A DNA stretch of 64,000 bases from assembly GCF_000295955.2 (NCBI RefSeq), contig NZ_ALXE01000045.1, forward strand, positions 120,482-184,481, given 5' to 3'. Source of the DNA: Pantoea sp. A4 (GTDB taxonomy: Bacteria; Pseudomonadota; Gammaproteobacteria; Enterobacterales; Enterobacteriaceae). The notes beneath the pieces are model-generated. The model was not told the origin of the DNA and searched no databases. It worked only from the letters and a program-made list of their open reading frames with translations. Both the position numbers and the translations under genes were made by a program. Shown here in pieces: positions 25,731-38,109 of the stretch; the stretch's first letter is position 1; each line of letters begins with the position of its first letter.

Positions 25731-25758
25731 AAAAAGCCATCTCTGCTAGAGATGGCTT
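25731..25758 (-). terminator. rho-independent terminator of the hemA-kdsA operon
   Basis: Read on the minus strand, AAGCCATCTCT / AGAGATGGCTT form a perfect 11-bp stem with a 3-base loop followed by five T. It is 66 bases after the kdsA stop. Confidence 0.93.
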
Positions 25759-25823
25759 GGCATTAGAAAACTAACAGGAAATCACAACTCGTTAAATATT
25801 AAGCCATTTATCACGCAAGTCGA

Positions 25824-26687
<864 letters not shown>

Positions 26688-26711
26688 TTAATAATGTTCA
26701 TTATGCGCCGC

Positions 26712-27521
26712 TTAGTGCAGCGTAACCTGTTTGTGTTCAATCGCGTTGATCTGCACTTTAATCATCTCACTGACCGGATCTTCCGGGCACTGTTCAACAA
26801 AGTAGGTCAGATCGTTCAGCGCGATGTGCTCGCATTCCAGCTGAGCGTAAATCAGCCCGCGATCGCGGATTTCGTACGGATCTTCCGGGTCAATCTGGAG
26901 CAGAACCTTGCTGACGTTCAGCGCCAGCTCCATCTGCTTCTCATCCATCAGCGCGGACTTTAACGTGTCGAGCATTTTGCGCATGACGTTAACCGTGCCA
27001 GCTTCATCCAGATCGTCTTTATACAGTTGTGCGAGCGGGCTGATATTGCCTTTTAGCCACACTTCCAGCATATGCGTATCCAGCGTTTCACCGTTGAACG
27101 GATTAATCAGCCACATCTCTTCATCCAGCCAGTCAGCCCGCAGGATCAACTGGGTGGGGAAAATCACCGGCATCAGCGGCAGTTCCAGCTCATGAGCGAT
27201 GTGCAGTAAAATCACCCCGAGCGACACCGCTGTACCTTTACGCGTTTGCAGCACGTTATCCAGCCACAGCACGTCAGAGAGATTATAGATACCGCTGGCT
27301 CCGCCAAAACCCCACTTCTGATAGAACAGCTCCAGTAGCTTATCTAACTGCTGATCGGCTTCCTGTTCACCGCTGACATATTCCCGTGCTTCTGCCACCA
27401 GTGCCGCCAACTGCTGTTCCGTGCCGCTCACTGAAAAATCAGTGCGAATGGCGGCTGTTGCACCAATGACCGCTTCACTTAGCCTTGCATTGGTAAAATC
27501 TAACTGTTCGAACGAGGTCAT
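26712..27521 (-). CDS. sirB1: SirB1, transglutaminase-like/TPR protein
   Basis: A 269-residue cytosolic protein. The N-terminal two thirds match the transglutaminase-like SirB1 domain (GGASGIYNLSDVLWLDNVLQTRKG, VSLGVILLHIAHELELPLMPV, WLINPFNGE). The C-terminal third is TPR-like (LQIDPEDPYEIRDRGLIYAQLECEHIAL). Its start overlaps the sirB2 stop (ATGA). The molecular role is unknown; the operon position is conserved across enterobacteria. Confidence 0.95.
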   Translation of the reverse strand: MTSFEQLDFTNARLSEAVIGATAAIRTDFSVSGTEQQLAALVAEAREYVSGEQEADQQLDKLLELFYQKWGFGGASGIYNLSDVLWLDNVLQTRKGTAVSLGVILLHIAHELELPLMPVIFPTQLILRADWLDEEMWLINPFNGETLDTHMLEVWLKGNISPLAQLYKDDLDEAGTVNVMRKMLDTLKSALMDEKQMELALNVSKVLLQIDPEDPYEIRDRGLIYAQLECEHIALNDLTYFVEQCPEDPVSEMIKVQINAIEHKQVTLH

Positions 27522-27916
27522 ACACTCCCCAAAATCGGCATTTTTGTCACCGCCAGGTCAATTACGACCATTACCGCTAACAGTGCAACCACGCCGCCTA
27601 CCCAACGCGTTTTGGTACTACGCTGGCGACGGCTCAATGCCACAGACGCTAAGGCGATGTAGATGATAACCGCTATTAGCTTCTCCGTCAGCCAGCTTCC
27701 CTGTGGGGAGAACGGATAAAAGTGCGTGATCAGCACCAGCAATACGCCGGTAAGCAGCAAAAACGTATCATTAATGTGCGGCGCAATGCGCACCCAACGG
27801 CGCTGTAGCATGGCAGAGCCCGTGCGCTGCCAGTAAAAACGCAATAAAAACAGGCTGACAGTAATGAAAACGGTCAGAATATGAAGGTTTTTAATCAGAG
27901 GATACCAGGTAGCCAT
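27518..27916 (-). CDS. sirB2: SirB2 inner-membrane protein
   Basis: A 132-residue protein with four hydrophobic segments: LHILTVFITVSLFLLRFY, INDTFLLLTGVLLVLITHFYP, LIAVIIYIALASVAL and WVGGVVALLAVMVVIDLA. I chose ATG 27916 (MATWYPLIKNLHIL), with AGGA five bases upstream; the open frame extends 24 codons into prmC sequence without support. Function unknown. It overlaps sirB1 by four bases. Confidence 0.93.
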   Translation of the reverse strand: MATWYPLIKNLHILTVFITVSLFLLRFYWQRTGSAMLQRRWVRIAPHINDTFLLLTGVLLVLITHFYPFSPQGSWLTEKLIAVIIYIALASVALSRRQRSTKTRWVGGVVALLAVMVVIDLAVTKMPILGSV

Positions 27917-27926
27917 AAAAATCCTG

Positions 27927-28760
27927 TTAACGGGGGGATTGGGCCAGCGTAACGCGTGGATTACCACCGTAATCGGCAACGGTCTCAATAGCGCGATAGC
28001 CCTGCTGGTGCATCAATTGTTGCACCGCTTCAGCCTGCTGCCAGCCATGCTCCAGCAGCAGCCAGCCATCGGGTTCGAGCCAGTTTACCGCCTGCACAAT
28101 CAGCAAACGCAAATCGGCCAGGCCATCTTCTTCGGCCACCAGCGCGCTCAGCGGTTCAAAACGGACATCGCCCTGGCTGAGATGCTCATCCAGGCTATCG
28201 ATATAAGGGGGATTGCTGACAATCACGCTGAAGCGCGTGGCGGGAAGTGCATCAAACCAGTGGCTCAGACAGAACTCAGCATTGGTTAACCCTAGCTGTG
28301 CGGCGTTTTCCTGTGCCAGTGCGACAGCAGCAGGAATGCGGTCAAGGCCGGTAATCTGACAATCCGGCCGTTCACTCGCCAGCGCCAGCGCTATCGCGCC
28401 GGTGCCTGTGCCCAGATCCAGCACCTTGACCGGAGTGGACGGCAGACGCAGCAACGCCTGCTCAACCAGCACTTCAGTATCCGGACGGGGAATTAACGTG
28501 CTGTTGTTAACGCGTAACGGCAATGACCAAAACTCACGCTGCCCCACCAGATGCGCAACCGGTTCACCCTGCGCGCGGCGCGCCAGCAACTCAGCCAGCT
28601 GCGCCTGTTGAGTGGCGTCCAACTGGTGGTCGTCAAAGGCCACTAGCCAACTCCGCGATTTGCCGGTGACAAACCCCAGCAAAATCTCCGCATCACGTTT
28701 CGGGCTTTCACCGCCCGCCAGCACTGCTATCGCCTGCTTTAACCAGACGCGGATTTCCAT
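27927..28760 (-). CDS. prmC: release factor glutamine methyltransferase PrmC
   Basis: A 277-residue SAM-dependent enzyme that methylates the Gln of the GGQ motif of RF1 and RF2. Motif I VLDLGTGTGAIALALASERP and the catalytic NPPY within VIVSNPPYIDS are present. The N-terminal helical domain (about 1-80) recognises the release factor. It overlaps the stop of prfA, its own substrate's gene, by one base (TGATG), the arrangement conserved in enterobacteria. Confidence 0.97.
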   Translation of the reverse strand: MEIRVWLKQAIAVLAGGESPKRDAEILLGFVTGKSRSWLVAFDDHQLDATQQAQLAELLARRAQGEPVAHLVGQREFWSLPLRVNNSTLIPRPDTEVLVEQALLRLPSTPVKVLDLGTGTGAIALALASERPDCQITGLDRIPAAVALAQENAAQLGLTNAEFCLSHWFDALPATRFSVIVSNPPYIDSLDEHLSQGDVRFEPLSALVAEEDGLADLRLLIVQAVNWLEPDGWLLLEHGWQQAEAVQQLMHQQGYRAIETVADYGGNPRVTLAQSPR

Positions 28761-29842
28761 CAATCTTGACCAGCCAGAGCCGCCAGCTGATCCGCCTGGT
28801 ACTCTTGTACAATCGGCTCAATCAGGCTATCCAGCTTCCCTTCCATGGTTTCGTCCAGACGGTAAATAGTCAGGTTGATACGGTGGTCGGTGACGCGCCC
28901 CTGCGGGAAGTTGTAGGTGCGGATACGGTCTGAACGATCGCCACTGCCTAACAGGTTACGGCGCGTTGAAGCCTCTACCGCATGGCGTTTCGCCATTTCG
29001 GCAGCATGGATACGTGCGCCAAGTACCGCTAATGCCTTCGCTTTGTTTTTATGCTGCGAGCGCTCATCCTGACACTCCACCACTATCCCGGTTGGCAGGT
29101 GGGTAATACGAATTGCTGAATCGGTGGTGTTAACGTGCTGACCACCCGCTCCCGAAGAACGGAAGGTATCGATTTTCAGATCGCCAGCATTGATTTCCGG
29201 CAGCTCAGCTTCCGGTAACTCAGGCATCACCGCGACGGTACAGGCGGAGGTATGAATGCGCCCTTGCGATTCGGTTTCTGGCACACGCTGCACGCGGTGA
29301 CCGCCAGACTCGAATTTCAGGCGGCCATAGGCACCTTCCCCGGTAATACGCGCAATCACTTCTTTATAGCCACCGTGTTCGCCTTCATTGGCGCTCATGA
29401 TCTCTACACGCCAGCGCTGCGTCTCGGCGAAGCGGCTGTACATACGGAACAGATCGCCTGCAAAAATAGCGGCTTCATCACCGCCAGTCCCTGCACGAAC
29501 TTCAACAAAGCACGCGCGCTCATCATCGGGATCTTTTGGCAACAGTAACACCTGCAACTGCTGCTCCAGCTGTTCTGCCGTCTCACGTGCCTGCACTAAC
29601 TCTTCATGCGCCATTTCACGCATTTCAGGGTCATCCAGCATCATTTGGGCGGTTTCGATATCTTCCTGAACCTGCTGCCATTCGCGGAAACAACGGGTCA
29701 CGTCAGTAAGCTGCGCATACTCACGAGATAAGGCGCGAAAGCGTTCCTGATCGGCAATCACACCGGCATCACCCAGCATAGCTTCCACTTCTTCGTGGCG
29801 CTCTTGCAGAGCCTCCAGTTTGGCAACAATAGACGTCTTCAT
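28760..29842 (-). CDS. prfA: peptide chain release factor 1
   Basis: A 360-residue factor that ends translation at UAA and UAG. GGQ is in [15 protein letters not shown]. The codon-recognition tripeptide of the PxT class is P-E-T in [14 protein letters not shown], where E. coli has P-A-T. Both ends match E. coli RF1 in length and sequence. It lies 35 bases after hemA and is co-transcribed with it in E. coli. Confidence 0.98.
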   Translation of the reverse strand: MKTSIVAKLEALQERHEEVEAMLGDAGVIADQERFRALSREYAQLTDVTRCFREWQQVQEDIETAQMMLDDPEMREMAHEELVQARETAEQLEQQLQVLLLPKDPDDERACFVEVRAGTGGDEAAIFAGDLFRMYSRFAETQRWRVEIMSANEGEHGGYKEVIARITGEGAYGRLKFESGGHRVQRVPETESQGRIHTSACTVAVMPELPEAELPEINAGDLKIDTFRSSGAGGQHVNTTDSAIRITHLPTGIVVECQDERSQHKNKAKALAVLGARIHAAEMAKRHAVEASTRRNLLGSGDRSDRIRTYNFPQGRVTDHRINLTIYRLDETMEGKLDSLIEPIVQEYQADQLAALAGQD

Positions 29843-29877
29843 GTAATAGAGGAATTCCCGTGAAAGGTGGTAACAGC

Positions 29878-31134
29878 CTACTCGAGACCGAGGCTGTCAC
29901 GTAAAATCTGTAGCCGCTCAGTATCGCCGTCGCGGGCGGCCTGCTGCAAGGACTTCGTGGGGGAGTGAATCAGACGGTTAGTCAGCTTGTGCGCCAGTTC
30001 CTGCAGAACCTGCTGCGGATCGGCACCCTGTTGCAGGGCTAACAGCGCACGACTTTCCAGCTCAGCACGAATATCATTCGCCTGGGTACGATACTCACGG
30101 ATGCTGTCTACTGCACCCTGTGCCCGCAGCCACGCCATAAATTCACCGCACTCTTGTACCACGATGCTCTCAGCCTGCAAGGCGGCGGCTTTGCGTTGTG
30201 CCATATTTTGTTCGATGATCGCCTGGAGGTCATCCACGCTGTAAAGATAGGCGTTTGGCAATTTGCCAACCTCCGGTTCAACGTCACGCGGCACCGCGAT
30301 ATCCACCAACAGCATCGGCTGGTTACGACGCGCTTTCAACGCGCGCTCCATCATTCCTTTACCAATGATCGGTAACGGGCTGGCGGTGGAGGAGATCACG
30401 ATATCCGCTTCGGCCAGACGGGAATCGATGTCCGCCAGGCCAATCACTTCTGCGCCTACTTCTTCTGCTAACAGCTCCGCACGTTCGCGGGTACGGTTGG
30501 CAATCATTAAATTTTTCACCCGGTGTTCACGCAGATGGCGCGCCACCAGTTCAATCGTCTCACCCGCGCCCACCAGCAGCACGTTTACGTCCGACAGTGA
30601 TTCAAAGATCTGCCGTGCCAGCGTACAGGCGGCAAACGCCACTGACACCGCATTAGCACCGATATCGGTTTCTGTACGAACACGTTTCGCGACTGAGAAG
30701 GTTTTCTGGAACATGCGTTCCAGCTCACTGTTGAGTGAGTGGCCGCGTTGCGAGTCGGCAAAGGCTTTTTTCACCTGGCCAAGAATTTGGGGTTCCCCTA
30801 ACACCAACGAATCCAGGCCGCTGGCCACACGCATCAGATGGCTGACAGCGGCGTTATCCTGATGCCAGTAGAGGCTTTTACGCACATCCTCTTCCTGCAG
30901 CTGGTGGTATTCACACAGCCAGTGCACCAGTTGCTCACGCAGATCGGCCTGCTGTTCCACACTGAGATAGAGCTCGGTTCGGTTGCAGGTTGATAAAACT
31001 ACGCCACTTTGTACTCGGGGTTGAGACAGCAGGCTATTCAGTGCCAGCTCCAGTGATTCCGGCCCGAACGCAACACGTTCACGAAGGGCAACAGGGGCAG
31101 TTTTATGGTTGATTCCGAGAGCAAGCAGCGTCAT
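29878..31134 (-). CDS. hemA: glutamyl-tRNA reductase
   Basis: A 418-residue NADPH-dependent enzyme that starts tetrapyrrole synthesis by reducing glutamyl-t[18 protein letters not shown] is followed by the catalytic Cys in [12 protein letters not shown], then [24 protein letters not shown], the nucleotide-binding [17 protein letters not shown] and the C-terminal dimerisation part ending [12 protein letters not shown] chose ATG 31134, the E. coli-like start. First gene of the six-gene operon, divergent from lolB. Confidence 0.98.
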   Translation of the reverse strand: MTLLALGINHKTAPVALRERVAFGPESLELALNSLLSQPRVQSGVVLSTCNRTELYLSVEQQADLREQLVHWLCEYHQLQEEDVRKSLYWHQDNAAVSHLMRVASGLDSLVLGEPQILGQVKKAFADSQRGHSLNSELERMFQKTFSVAKRVRTETDIGANAVSVAFAACTLARQIFESLSDVNVLLVGAGETIELVARHLREHRVKNLMIANRTRERAELLAEEVGAEVIGLADIDSRLAEADIVISSTASPLPIIGKGMMERALKARRNQPMLLVDIAVPRDVEPEVGKLPNAYLYSVDDLQAIIEQNMAQRKAAALQAESIVVQECGEFMAWLRAQGAVDSIREYRTQANDIRAELESRALLALQQGADPQQVLQELAHKLTNRLIHSPTKSLQQAARDGDTERLQILRDSLGLE

Positions 31135-31351
31135 GGTGATTCGATATGGGTCGTGTTGGCCCAATAATGTCAGGGTTTTGTGAGAGGCATTCTACAAGAT
31201 GCAGCAGATCAAGAAAAGCCATACAAAGGCTATGACTGTAATAAGATTAACCAAATACACACAAACTGATGCAGAACAGCATTGACTGCTTAAATGCGAA
31301 TGTTTAGCGTTAATCGCTATGAATTAAAAACGTGTCTGAGGAGATGACCAC

Positions 31352-31984
31352 GTGAAGCTATATTCCCCGCGCACATTACTGCGCCTGTTGCCCCTCGCCA
31401 GCGTCTTACTGGCTGCCTGTACCCTGAACCCGCCGCAGCCGCAAGGCCCTGGCCCGGCAGTCACCGCTCCGCAGTGGCAACAGCATGAACAAGAAGTGAA
31501 ACAACTGAGCCACTTCGAAACCCGTGGTGCTTTTGCTTACATCTCCAACCGCCAGAACGTCTATGCCCGCTATAACTGGCAGCAGACCGCCGCCGACCGC
31601 TATCGCCTGCTGCTGACCAACCCACTGGGCAGCACCGAATTACAGCTGGATGCCCAGGGCAGCGTGGTGCAGCTGGTGGATAATAAAGGCAAGCGTTATG
31701 TCAGTAACGATGCAGAGAAGATGATCTCGCAGCTCACCGGTATGGATATCCCGCTGGCTAACCTGCGTCAGTGGATGTTGGGTCTGCCGGGTGATGCCAC
31801 CGATTACCAGCTCAACGACAAATTCCAACTGCGCAGCCTGAACTACAGCCGCGATGGACAGCAGTGGAAAGTGGTGATCGGTGATTACCGTACCGATGTG
31901 ACCCCTGCACTGCCTGCCACCCTGGAGCTCACGCAAGGCCAACAGCGCATTAAGCTGCGTATGGATAGCTGGAAACTGCAATGA
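31352..31984 (+). CDS. lolB: outer-membrane lipoprotein receptor LolB
   Basis: A 210-residue lipoprotein that receives lipoproteins from LolA and inserts them into the outer membrane. The signal ends in the lipobox LLAAC (Cys23). [24 protein letters not shown] and [13 protein letters not shown] match the LolB beta fold. The GTG start has GAGGAG about ten bases upstream. It overlaps ispE by four bases (ATGA). Confidence 0.97.
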   Translation: MKLYSPRTLLRLLPLASVLLAACTLNPPQPQGPGPAVTAPQWQQHEQEVKQLSHFETRGAFAYISNRQNVYARYNWQQTAADRYRLLLTNPLGSTELQLDAQGSVVQLVDNKGKRYVSNDAEKMISQLTGMDIPLANLRQWMLGLPGDATDYQLNDKFQLRSLNYSRDGQQWKVVIGDYRTDVTPALPATLELTQGQQRIKLRMDSWKLQ

Positions 31985-32838
31985 CAATTCGCTGGCCCGC
32001 TCCTGCAAAGCTCAACCTGTTTCTCTACATAACGGGCCGTCGTCCTGACGGCTACCATAATTTGCAGACGCTGTTTCAGTTTCTCGATTACGGCGACCAC
32101 CTGCACATTACCCCGAACAGCAGCGGCGAGATTCGGCTGGCTACCCCGGTGGCGGGCGTCGCAGAGGCAGATAACCTGATTGTACGCGCCGCAACCTTGC
32201 TGAAAACCCAGGCGCTGGCACAACAGCGGCTGACACCTGACGCAGGCGCGCTTATCTCAGTAGAGAAGATTCTGCCGATGGGCGGTGGGCTGGGGGGTGG
32301 TTCATCCAATGCTGCCACGGCGCTGGTGGCGCTGAACCACCTGTGGAAAGTTGGTTTCACGCCCGATGAGCTGGCTGAATTTGGCGTTCGCCTCGGCGCG
32401 GACGTACCGGTCTTTGTGAAAGGCTATGCCGCTTTTGCCGAGGGCGTCGGTGAACAGCTACAACCTGCTCATCCTGCGGAAAAATGGTATTTGGTGGCAC
32501 ACCCTGGGGTAAGTGTTGCAACGCCGTTAATTTTTAACGATCCTGATTTAACAAGAGATTCGCCTGAACGTTCATTAGAGACGCTTTTACATACGCCTTT
32601 TAGCAATGATTGTGAGCATGTCGTAAGAAAACGTTTTCGCGAGGTTGATGCACTCGTTTCCTGGCTGCTAGAATACGCGCCGTCGCGCCTGACTGGAACC
32701 GGTGCTTGTGTGTTTGCTGAATTTGACACCGAGGCCGCTGCTCGTCAGGTGCTAGATTTTGCCCCGGAATGGATAACAGGATTTGTGGCGCAGGGACAAA
32801 ACGTCTCGCCCCTGACTCGTACCCTTTCCGGGATTTAG
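31981..32838 (+). CDS. ispE: 4-diphosphocytidyl-2-C-methyl-D-erythritol kinase
   Basis: A 285-residue GHMP-family kinase of the MEP isoprenoid pathway. [26 protein letters not shown] is at the N-terminus, the ATP loop [18 protein letters not shown] at about residues 98-115 and [12 protein letters not shown] near the C-terminus. Length and order are normal. Its 3' part carries a PurR-like operator and the promoter for prs. Confidence 0.98.
   Translation: MTIRWPAPAKLNLFLYITGRRPDGYHNLQTLFQFLDYGDHLHITPNSSGEIRLATPVAGVAEADNLIVRAATLLKTQALAQQRLTPDAGALISVEKILPMGGGLGGGSSNAATALVALNHLWKVGFTPDELAEFGVRLGADVPVFVKGYAAFAEGVGEQLQPAHPAEKWYLVAHPGVSVATPLIFNDPDLTRDSPERSLETLLHTPFSNDCEHVVRKRFREVDALVSWLLEYAPSRLTGTGACVFAEFDTEAAARQVLDFAPEWITGFVAQGQNVSPLTRTLSGI
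32625..32640 (+). promoter_or_regulatory. PurR-like operator for prs inside ispE
   Basis: AAGAAAACGTTTTCGC matches the purine repressor consensus at all but two informative positions. It lies within the ispE coding region, immediately before a good promoter. E. coli prs is controlled by PurR, and I recall a nearly identical sequence there. Confidence 0.65.
32645..32674 (+). promoter_or_regulatory. prs promoter inside ispE
   Basis: TTGATG (32645-32650) and TAGAAT (32669-32674) are separated by 18 bases. This would give prs a leader of about 295 nucleotides, in line with the long prs leaders known in enterobacteria. Confidence 0.6.
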
Positions 32839-32898
32839 GCGAATGCGTGACAGTGTCACCACGTTCCAGACACTGCACGTTTCGCATCAACTACCCGT

Positions 32899-33922
<1,024 letters not shown>

Positions 33923-33944
33923 GTCCTGTTCAGACTGAGCAAAT

Positions 33945-33971
33945 AAAAAACCGGGTGATTAAACCCGGTTT
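33945..33971. terminator. bidirectional terminator between prs and ychH
   Basis: AAAAAACCGGGT / ACCCGGTTTTTTT-type stem with five loop bases, A- and T-tracts on both sides, between convergent genes. Confidence 0.95.
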
Positions 33972-34010
33972 TTTTATGCCTGAAGCACTGCGCCGTTAGC
34001 ACGAAGAGGC

Positions 34011-34289
34011 TTAGTGGCTGTGAGGCGATCCACGACGACAACGTTTATCACCGTAATGGCGAATCCAGTAATAACGGTCTTCAACTTTTTCTCGCCCGCT
34101 AATACGCGCCCCCGCCAGCCACATCAATGCGCCAATAAAAATGGCAAACATCGCGCCGTGATTGATCATCTCTGGCAGATGAGCAGAAGGTAACTGGTTA
34201 GCAATGGAGAACAGCAGCCCGAGGACCATGGTCGCCAGACCGACACACATCAGTGCATTACCTGCTGTACGAGTATGATGACGTTTCAT
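34011..34289 (-). CDS. ychH: YchH stress-related inner-membrane protein
   Basis: A 92-residue protein with two hydrophobic segments (ALMCVGLATMVLGLLFSIAN and GAMFAIFIGALMWLAGARIS) and a basic, Arg/His-rich tail. The ribosome binding site AAGGAGGT is very strong. It is divergent from pth, as in E. coli, where ychH is CRP-dependent and induced by stress. A half CRP-like ATCACATTT at 34381-34389 lies upstream. Confidence 0.95.
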   Translation of the reverse strand: MKRHHTRTAGNALMCVGLATMVLGLLFSIANQLPSAHLPEMINHGAMFAIFIGALMWLAGARISGREKVEDRYYWIRHYGDKRCRRGSPHSH

Positions 34290-34546
34290 CGTCGACCTCC
34301 TTAAAGGTGCAAAATAAATCGCACGTAATGTTAATCTGCCATAAGTTTAGGCAATGACATGACGTAACATTGCGTCGACGATCACATTTCCAGCAGATAA
34401 GCTGACGCAACCTTACAGTTACCCGCCTAATTTCATTCAGTTTTCATTAATCACTCCAGGCAACCGTTTAGTGGTTTCAGCCTTTGTCATCCCCCGCCGT
34501 GCGCAGTACACTATCGCCCTTTCTTCTTAAGTGCAGGACAGAGATT

Positions 34547-35143
34547 GTGAGTAGCATTAAACTGATTGTCGGGTTAGCGAACCCCGGAGCTGAATATGCC
34601 GCCACGCGCCACAACGCGGGTGCCTGGTATGTGGATCTGCTGGCGCAGCGCTACAATCAGTCCTTAAAAGAGGAAGCGAAATTCTTCGGCTACACGGCGC
34701 GCCTGAATATGGCCGGGCATGATGTCCGCCTGCTGGTGCCAACCACCTTTATGAACCTGAGTGGCAAGGCCGTGGGCGCGATGGCGACGTTTTATCGCAT
34801 CGAGCCGGAAGAGATTTTGGTAGCCCATGACGAACTGGATCTGCCACCGGGTATCGCTAAATTTAAACAGGGCGGCGGTCACGGCGGTCATAACGGTCTG
34901 AAGGATATTATTAGCCGTCTGGGCAATAATAATAACTTCCACCGTCTGCGCGTCGGCATCGGCCACCCAGGCGATCGCAACAAAGTCACTGGCTTTGTAT
35001 TAGGCAAACCGCCTTTAAGCGAACAAAAGCGCATTGATGACGCCATTGACGAAGCGGCGCGCTGCACTGAAGTGTGGCTCAAGGAAGATCGTTTGAAAGC
35101 GATGAACCGTCTGCACGCCTTTAAAGCCAGTGAAACGCCCTGA
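34547..35143 (+). CDS. pth: peptidyl-tRNA hydrolase
   Basis: A 198-residue essential enzyme that recycles peptidyl-t[24 protein letters not shown] with Asn and catalytic His, [23 protein letters not shown] and [13 protein letters not shown] are all present. I chose GTG 34547, which gives SSIKLIVGL and aligns with the E. coli start; the open frame runs 21 codons further up without similarity. Confidence 0.97.
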   Translation: MSSIKLIVGLANPGAEYAATRHNAGAWYVDLLAQRYNQSLKEEAKFFGYTARLNMAGHDVRLLVPTTFMNLSGKAVGAMATFYRIEPEEILVAHDELDLPPGIAKFKQGGGHGGHNGLKDIISRLGNNNNFHRLRVGIGHPGDRNKVTGFVLGKPPLSEQKRIDDAIDEAARCTEVWLKEDRLKAMNRLHAFKASETP

Positions 35144-35235
35144 AACCTGCATTTATGTGTATAATGCGGCAAAATTTTTATTCATCCCCAGCATGACATT
35201 ACGGTGTTGTGCTCATCAGTGAGAAAGGTATATCC

Positions 35236-36327
35236 ATGGGATTCAAATGCGGTATCGTAGGCCTGCCGAACGTCGGTAAATCCACTCTGTTCAACGCGCT
35301 GACCAAAGCAGGCATCGAAGCGGCTAACTTCCCCTTCTGCACCATTGAACCAAATACCGGTGTAGTACCGATGCCCGATCCACGTCTGGACAAACTGGCA
35401 GAGATCGTGAAGCCACAGCGTGTGATCTCCACCACCATGGAGTTCGTTGACATCGCTGGTCTGGTGAAAGGCGCGTCTAAAGGTGAAGGCCTGGGTAACC
35501 AGTTCCTGACCAACATCCGTGAAACAGAAGCCATCGGCCACGTGGTACGCTGCTTCGAGAATGACAACATCATTCACGTTGCGGGCAAAGTTGATCCAGC
35601 AGAAGATATCGATACCATCAACACCGAGCTGGCGCTGTCTGACCTGGATACCTGTGAGCGTGCGATTCAACGCGTACAGAAAAAAGCCAAAGGTGGCGAT
35701 AAAGACGCCAAAGCTGAACTGGCTGCGCTGGAGAAATGCCTGCCACAGCTGGAACAAGCCGGTATGCTGCGCGCCCTTAAACTGGACGCAGAAGAGAAAG
35801 CCGCAATCCGCTACCTGAGCTTCCTGACGCTGAAGCCAACCATGTACATCGCCAACGTCAATGAAGACGGTTTCGAGAACAACCCATACCTCGATAAAGT
35901 ACGTGAAATCGCTGCCGCAGAAGGTTCAGTAGTGGTTGCCGTGTGTGCCGCAGTAGAGTCTGATATTGCCGAGCTGGAAGATGAAGATCGTGCAGAATTC
36001 ATGGCTGAACTGGGTCTGGAAGAGCCAGGTCTGAACCGCGTAATCCGCGCCGGTTACGAGCTGCTGAACCTGCAAACTTACTTCACCGCTGGCGTGAAAG
36101 AAGTTCGCGCATGGACCATCCCAGTAGGCGCTACCGCGCCACAGGCTGCCGGTAAAATCCACACCGACTTCGAAAAAGGCTTTATCCGCGCACAAACCAT
36201 CGGTTTCGATGACTTTGTTACCTTCAAAGGCGAACAAGGCGCGAAAGAAGCCGGCAAAATGCGTTCAGAAGGTAAAGAGTACATCGTTAAAGATGGCGAT
36301 GTAATGAACTTCCTGTTTAACGTTTAA
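35236..36327 (+). CDS. ychF: redox-regulated ATPase YchF
   Basis: A 363-residue Obg-family P-loop ATPase that binds ribosomes. G1 is GLPNVGKS, with [12 protein letters not shown] and [21 protein letters not shown] following. The G4 motif is NVNE rather than NKxD, which explains ATP preference. A C-terminal TGS domain ([25 protein letters not shown]) closes the protein. ATG 35236 gives the conserved MGFKCGIVG. It is the last core gene before the defence island. Confidence 0.98.
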   Translation: MGFKCGIVGLPNVGKSTLFNALTKAGIEAANFPFCTIEPNTGVVPMPDPRLDKLAEIVKPQRVISTTMEFVDIAGLVKGASKGEGLGNQFLTNIRETEAIGHVVRCFENDNIIHVAGKVDPAEDIDTINTELALSDLDTCERAIQRVQKKAKGGDKDAKAELAALEKCLPQLEQAGMLRALKLDAEEKAAIRYLSFLTLKPTMYIANVNEDGFENNPYLDKVREIAAAEGSVVVAVCAAVESDIAELEDEDRAEFMAELGLEEPGLNRVIRAGYELLNLQTYFTAGVKEVRAWTIPVGATAPQAAGKIHTDFEKGFIRAQTIGFDDFVTFKGEQGAKEAGKMRSEGKEYIVKDGDVMNFLFNV

Positions 36328-36389
36328 GTCTTTTTGGGCCGGGTGAGGTTTTATTGAATCTCATTTACGGCTGGGAAAAGTGTAAAATT

Positions 36390-36418
36390 AAAATCCACGC
36401 AATTGCGTGGATTTTTTG
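36390..36418 (+). terminator. ychF terminator
   Basis: AAATCCACGC / GCGTGGATTT with an AATT loop and six T, 63 bases after ychF. It marks the left edge of the AT-rich accessory region. Confidence 0.93.
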
Positions 36419-37054
36419 TTTCTATCATCTTGGTGATTCTGAAGACAACCCTGAATGTTCGTAAATATGTGAATTCCATCTTCGTGACAAGTGCTTTAGA
36501 GCGTGTAAGAAGTTAACATTAGAACATTCGATTTACGGATAATCTGTGCAACTTACATAAGCACGCAGGTTTTTTATCGACTAGATAGCCTCTACGGCCT
36601 TAATCCATGCCCAACATCTTGAAATAGAAGAATATTTGGCATTATTAAACTTCCATTTGGAATAAAGTTGAAGCACATTGATACTGCTGTAGTCAAAGTC
36701 TGCCTTGTACCAATATAGGGCGCTCGTATGTCTCGCAATTCTCATTAGAAGACTAAGTATATAGTAATGAGTTCATGTATGAACCCCAAGTGTATATTCA
36801 TTTATTATTAAGATACTTTGGAAGTAAAAATCATAGCATTTTAATAAATCCTGTAGAATTACTTAATAAGCATGTAATTCATTACCGACCTACAATGATA
36901 ACCATATAAGCACTAATATAATGTATTAATTATACGTTTCATTTCACTATGGATTTTATTATAGTTGTTGTACTTTTCTCTTTCTGACGTTAAAATGTAC
37001 AGTGTTAATCATAAAAAATTGAATCGCAATTTTATAAAATATGGAGATTGCACT
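36419..37054. other. AT-rich left border of the defence island
   Basis: About 640 bases. It holds a short minus-strand reading frame (36581-36745), a dyad GTTCATGTATGAAC (36771-36784) and a TATAAT at 36917-36922 without a good -35, which may drive the DUF262 gene. No tRNA, integrase or flanking direct repeat was seen, so the way the island arrived is not visible. Confidence 0.5.
36581..36745 (-). pseudogene. 54-codon remnant-like reading frame
   Basis: On the minus strand an ATG at 36745 opens 54 codons that read like a real protein end: RHTSALYWYKADFDYSS, then LYSKWKFNN and CWAWIKAVEAI, rich in Trp and Tyr. An in-frame TGA lies ten codons upstream and there is no ribosome binding site, which suggests the 3' remnant of a lost gene. 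I do not recognise the family. Confidence 0.35.
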
Positions 37055-38107
37055 GTGGCAAAAACGTTAAATTTTGATAGTGATTATAATGATGACTTTG
37101 AGTTTTCATCTGAGGATGCATTTTCAAAAATAACAACCTATTCAATTTCATATAGTGTAGCTACACTAATTGATCTCATTCATAACCAAGAGCTTGAATT
37201 AGAACCAGAGTTTCAAAGAAACTTTGTGTGGGATAAACGAACAGCTAGCTTATTTATTGATTCTTTATTGATTGGTTTCCCTACGCCTAATTTATTCTTT
37301 GGTAGGAATGCAAAGCGGGAAGATTTTATTGTTATTGACGGACTTCAAAGACTTAAAACAATATATTTCTTTATTACAGAAAAATTTTCTACTGGAGAAG
37401 GCTTCAAGCTTGAGGGACTAGAAGGCCGCTCTTGGAATGGTCTAAGTTACAAAAATTTGCCCTTAGTTCTTCAGCGAAGATTAAAAAATACAATTCAAAA
37501 CGCAACTATTATAGATGATATAGAATTTAATCCAAGCATTGTCCATGAATTATTCTATCGAATAAATACAGGAGGAATTCCACTCACAGCTCAAGAGGTC
37601 AGGAATTGTGTTTATACAGGAAACTTCAATAAAACACTTCATCGATTGAATCAGTATGAGGCTTGGCGTGAGATTCTAGGAACACTCACCCCTCATGTCA
37701 GGTTAGCCGACATTGAATTGATTTTGAGAATTTTAGCATTAATAGATGGGTATGAATATTACCATCCTCCAATGAGTCAGTTTCTCAGTTTCTTTCAGTC
37801 AACCCACCGTGATGACTATATGGATAAATATGCTCATTTATTTGAGAGTATATGTGATTTATTATTGTCTAATTTAGATAACGACACTTTTAGACGTAAA
37901 GGAGTGATAAAAAGAAATTTACTTGAAACTGTTTTTGTTGCAATAGGGATTTGTATTAAATGGAATTATAAAATTTCCGACATCAGAACTGGATTAGAAA
38001 TATTTTCTGAAATTATTAATAATGACTTTAGGCTACGTTCGGCTACAACCTCTACCTCGGTGGTACGTGAGAGGATTAATATTGCTCTTGATATTTTCAA
38101 GGAGTGA
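37055..38107 (+). CDS. DUF262 (GmrS-like, ParB-fold) protein
   Basis: A 350-residue protein with an N-terminal DUF262 domain: ELEPEFQRNFVWDKRTASLFIDSLLIGFP and the signature FIVIDGLQRLKTI, which includes the DGxQR catalytic or nucleotide-binding motif. The rest is helical without a DUF1524/HNH nuclease, so it is the S-like half of GmrSD-type systems. GTG 37055 has GGAG eight bases upstream; the frame is open from 36965. Very AT-rich. AAGGAG at its 3' end serves the next gene, which begins two bases after its stop. DUF262 proteins are common in restriction and anti-phage loci. Confidence 0.85.
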   Translation: MAKTLNFDSDYNDDFEFSSEDAFSKITTYSISYSVATLIDLIHNQELELEPEFQRNFVWDKRTASLFIDSLLIGFPTPNLFFGRNAKREDFIVIDGLQRLKTIYFFITEKFSTGEGFKLEGLEGRSWNGLSYKNLPLVLQRRLKNTIQNATIIDDIEFNPSIVHELFYRINTGGIPLTAQEVRNCVYTGNFNKTLHRLNQYEAWREILGTLTPHVRLADIELILRILALIDGYEYYHPPMSQFLSFFQSTHRDDYMDKYAHLFESICDLLLSNLDNDTFRRKGVIKRNLLETVFVAIGICIKWNYKISDIRTGLEIFSEIINNDFRLRSATTSTSVVRERINIALDIFKE

Positions 38108-38109
38108 CT

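Noticed and set aside
34365..34389. CRP site upstream of ychH
   Set aside because: Only one half-site (ATCACATTT) fits; the other half is too far from consensus to list as a feature.
36419..36580. tRNA or att site as entry point of the defence island
   Set aside because: No tRNA-like fold and no direct repeat shared with the right border could be found.
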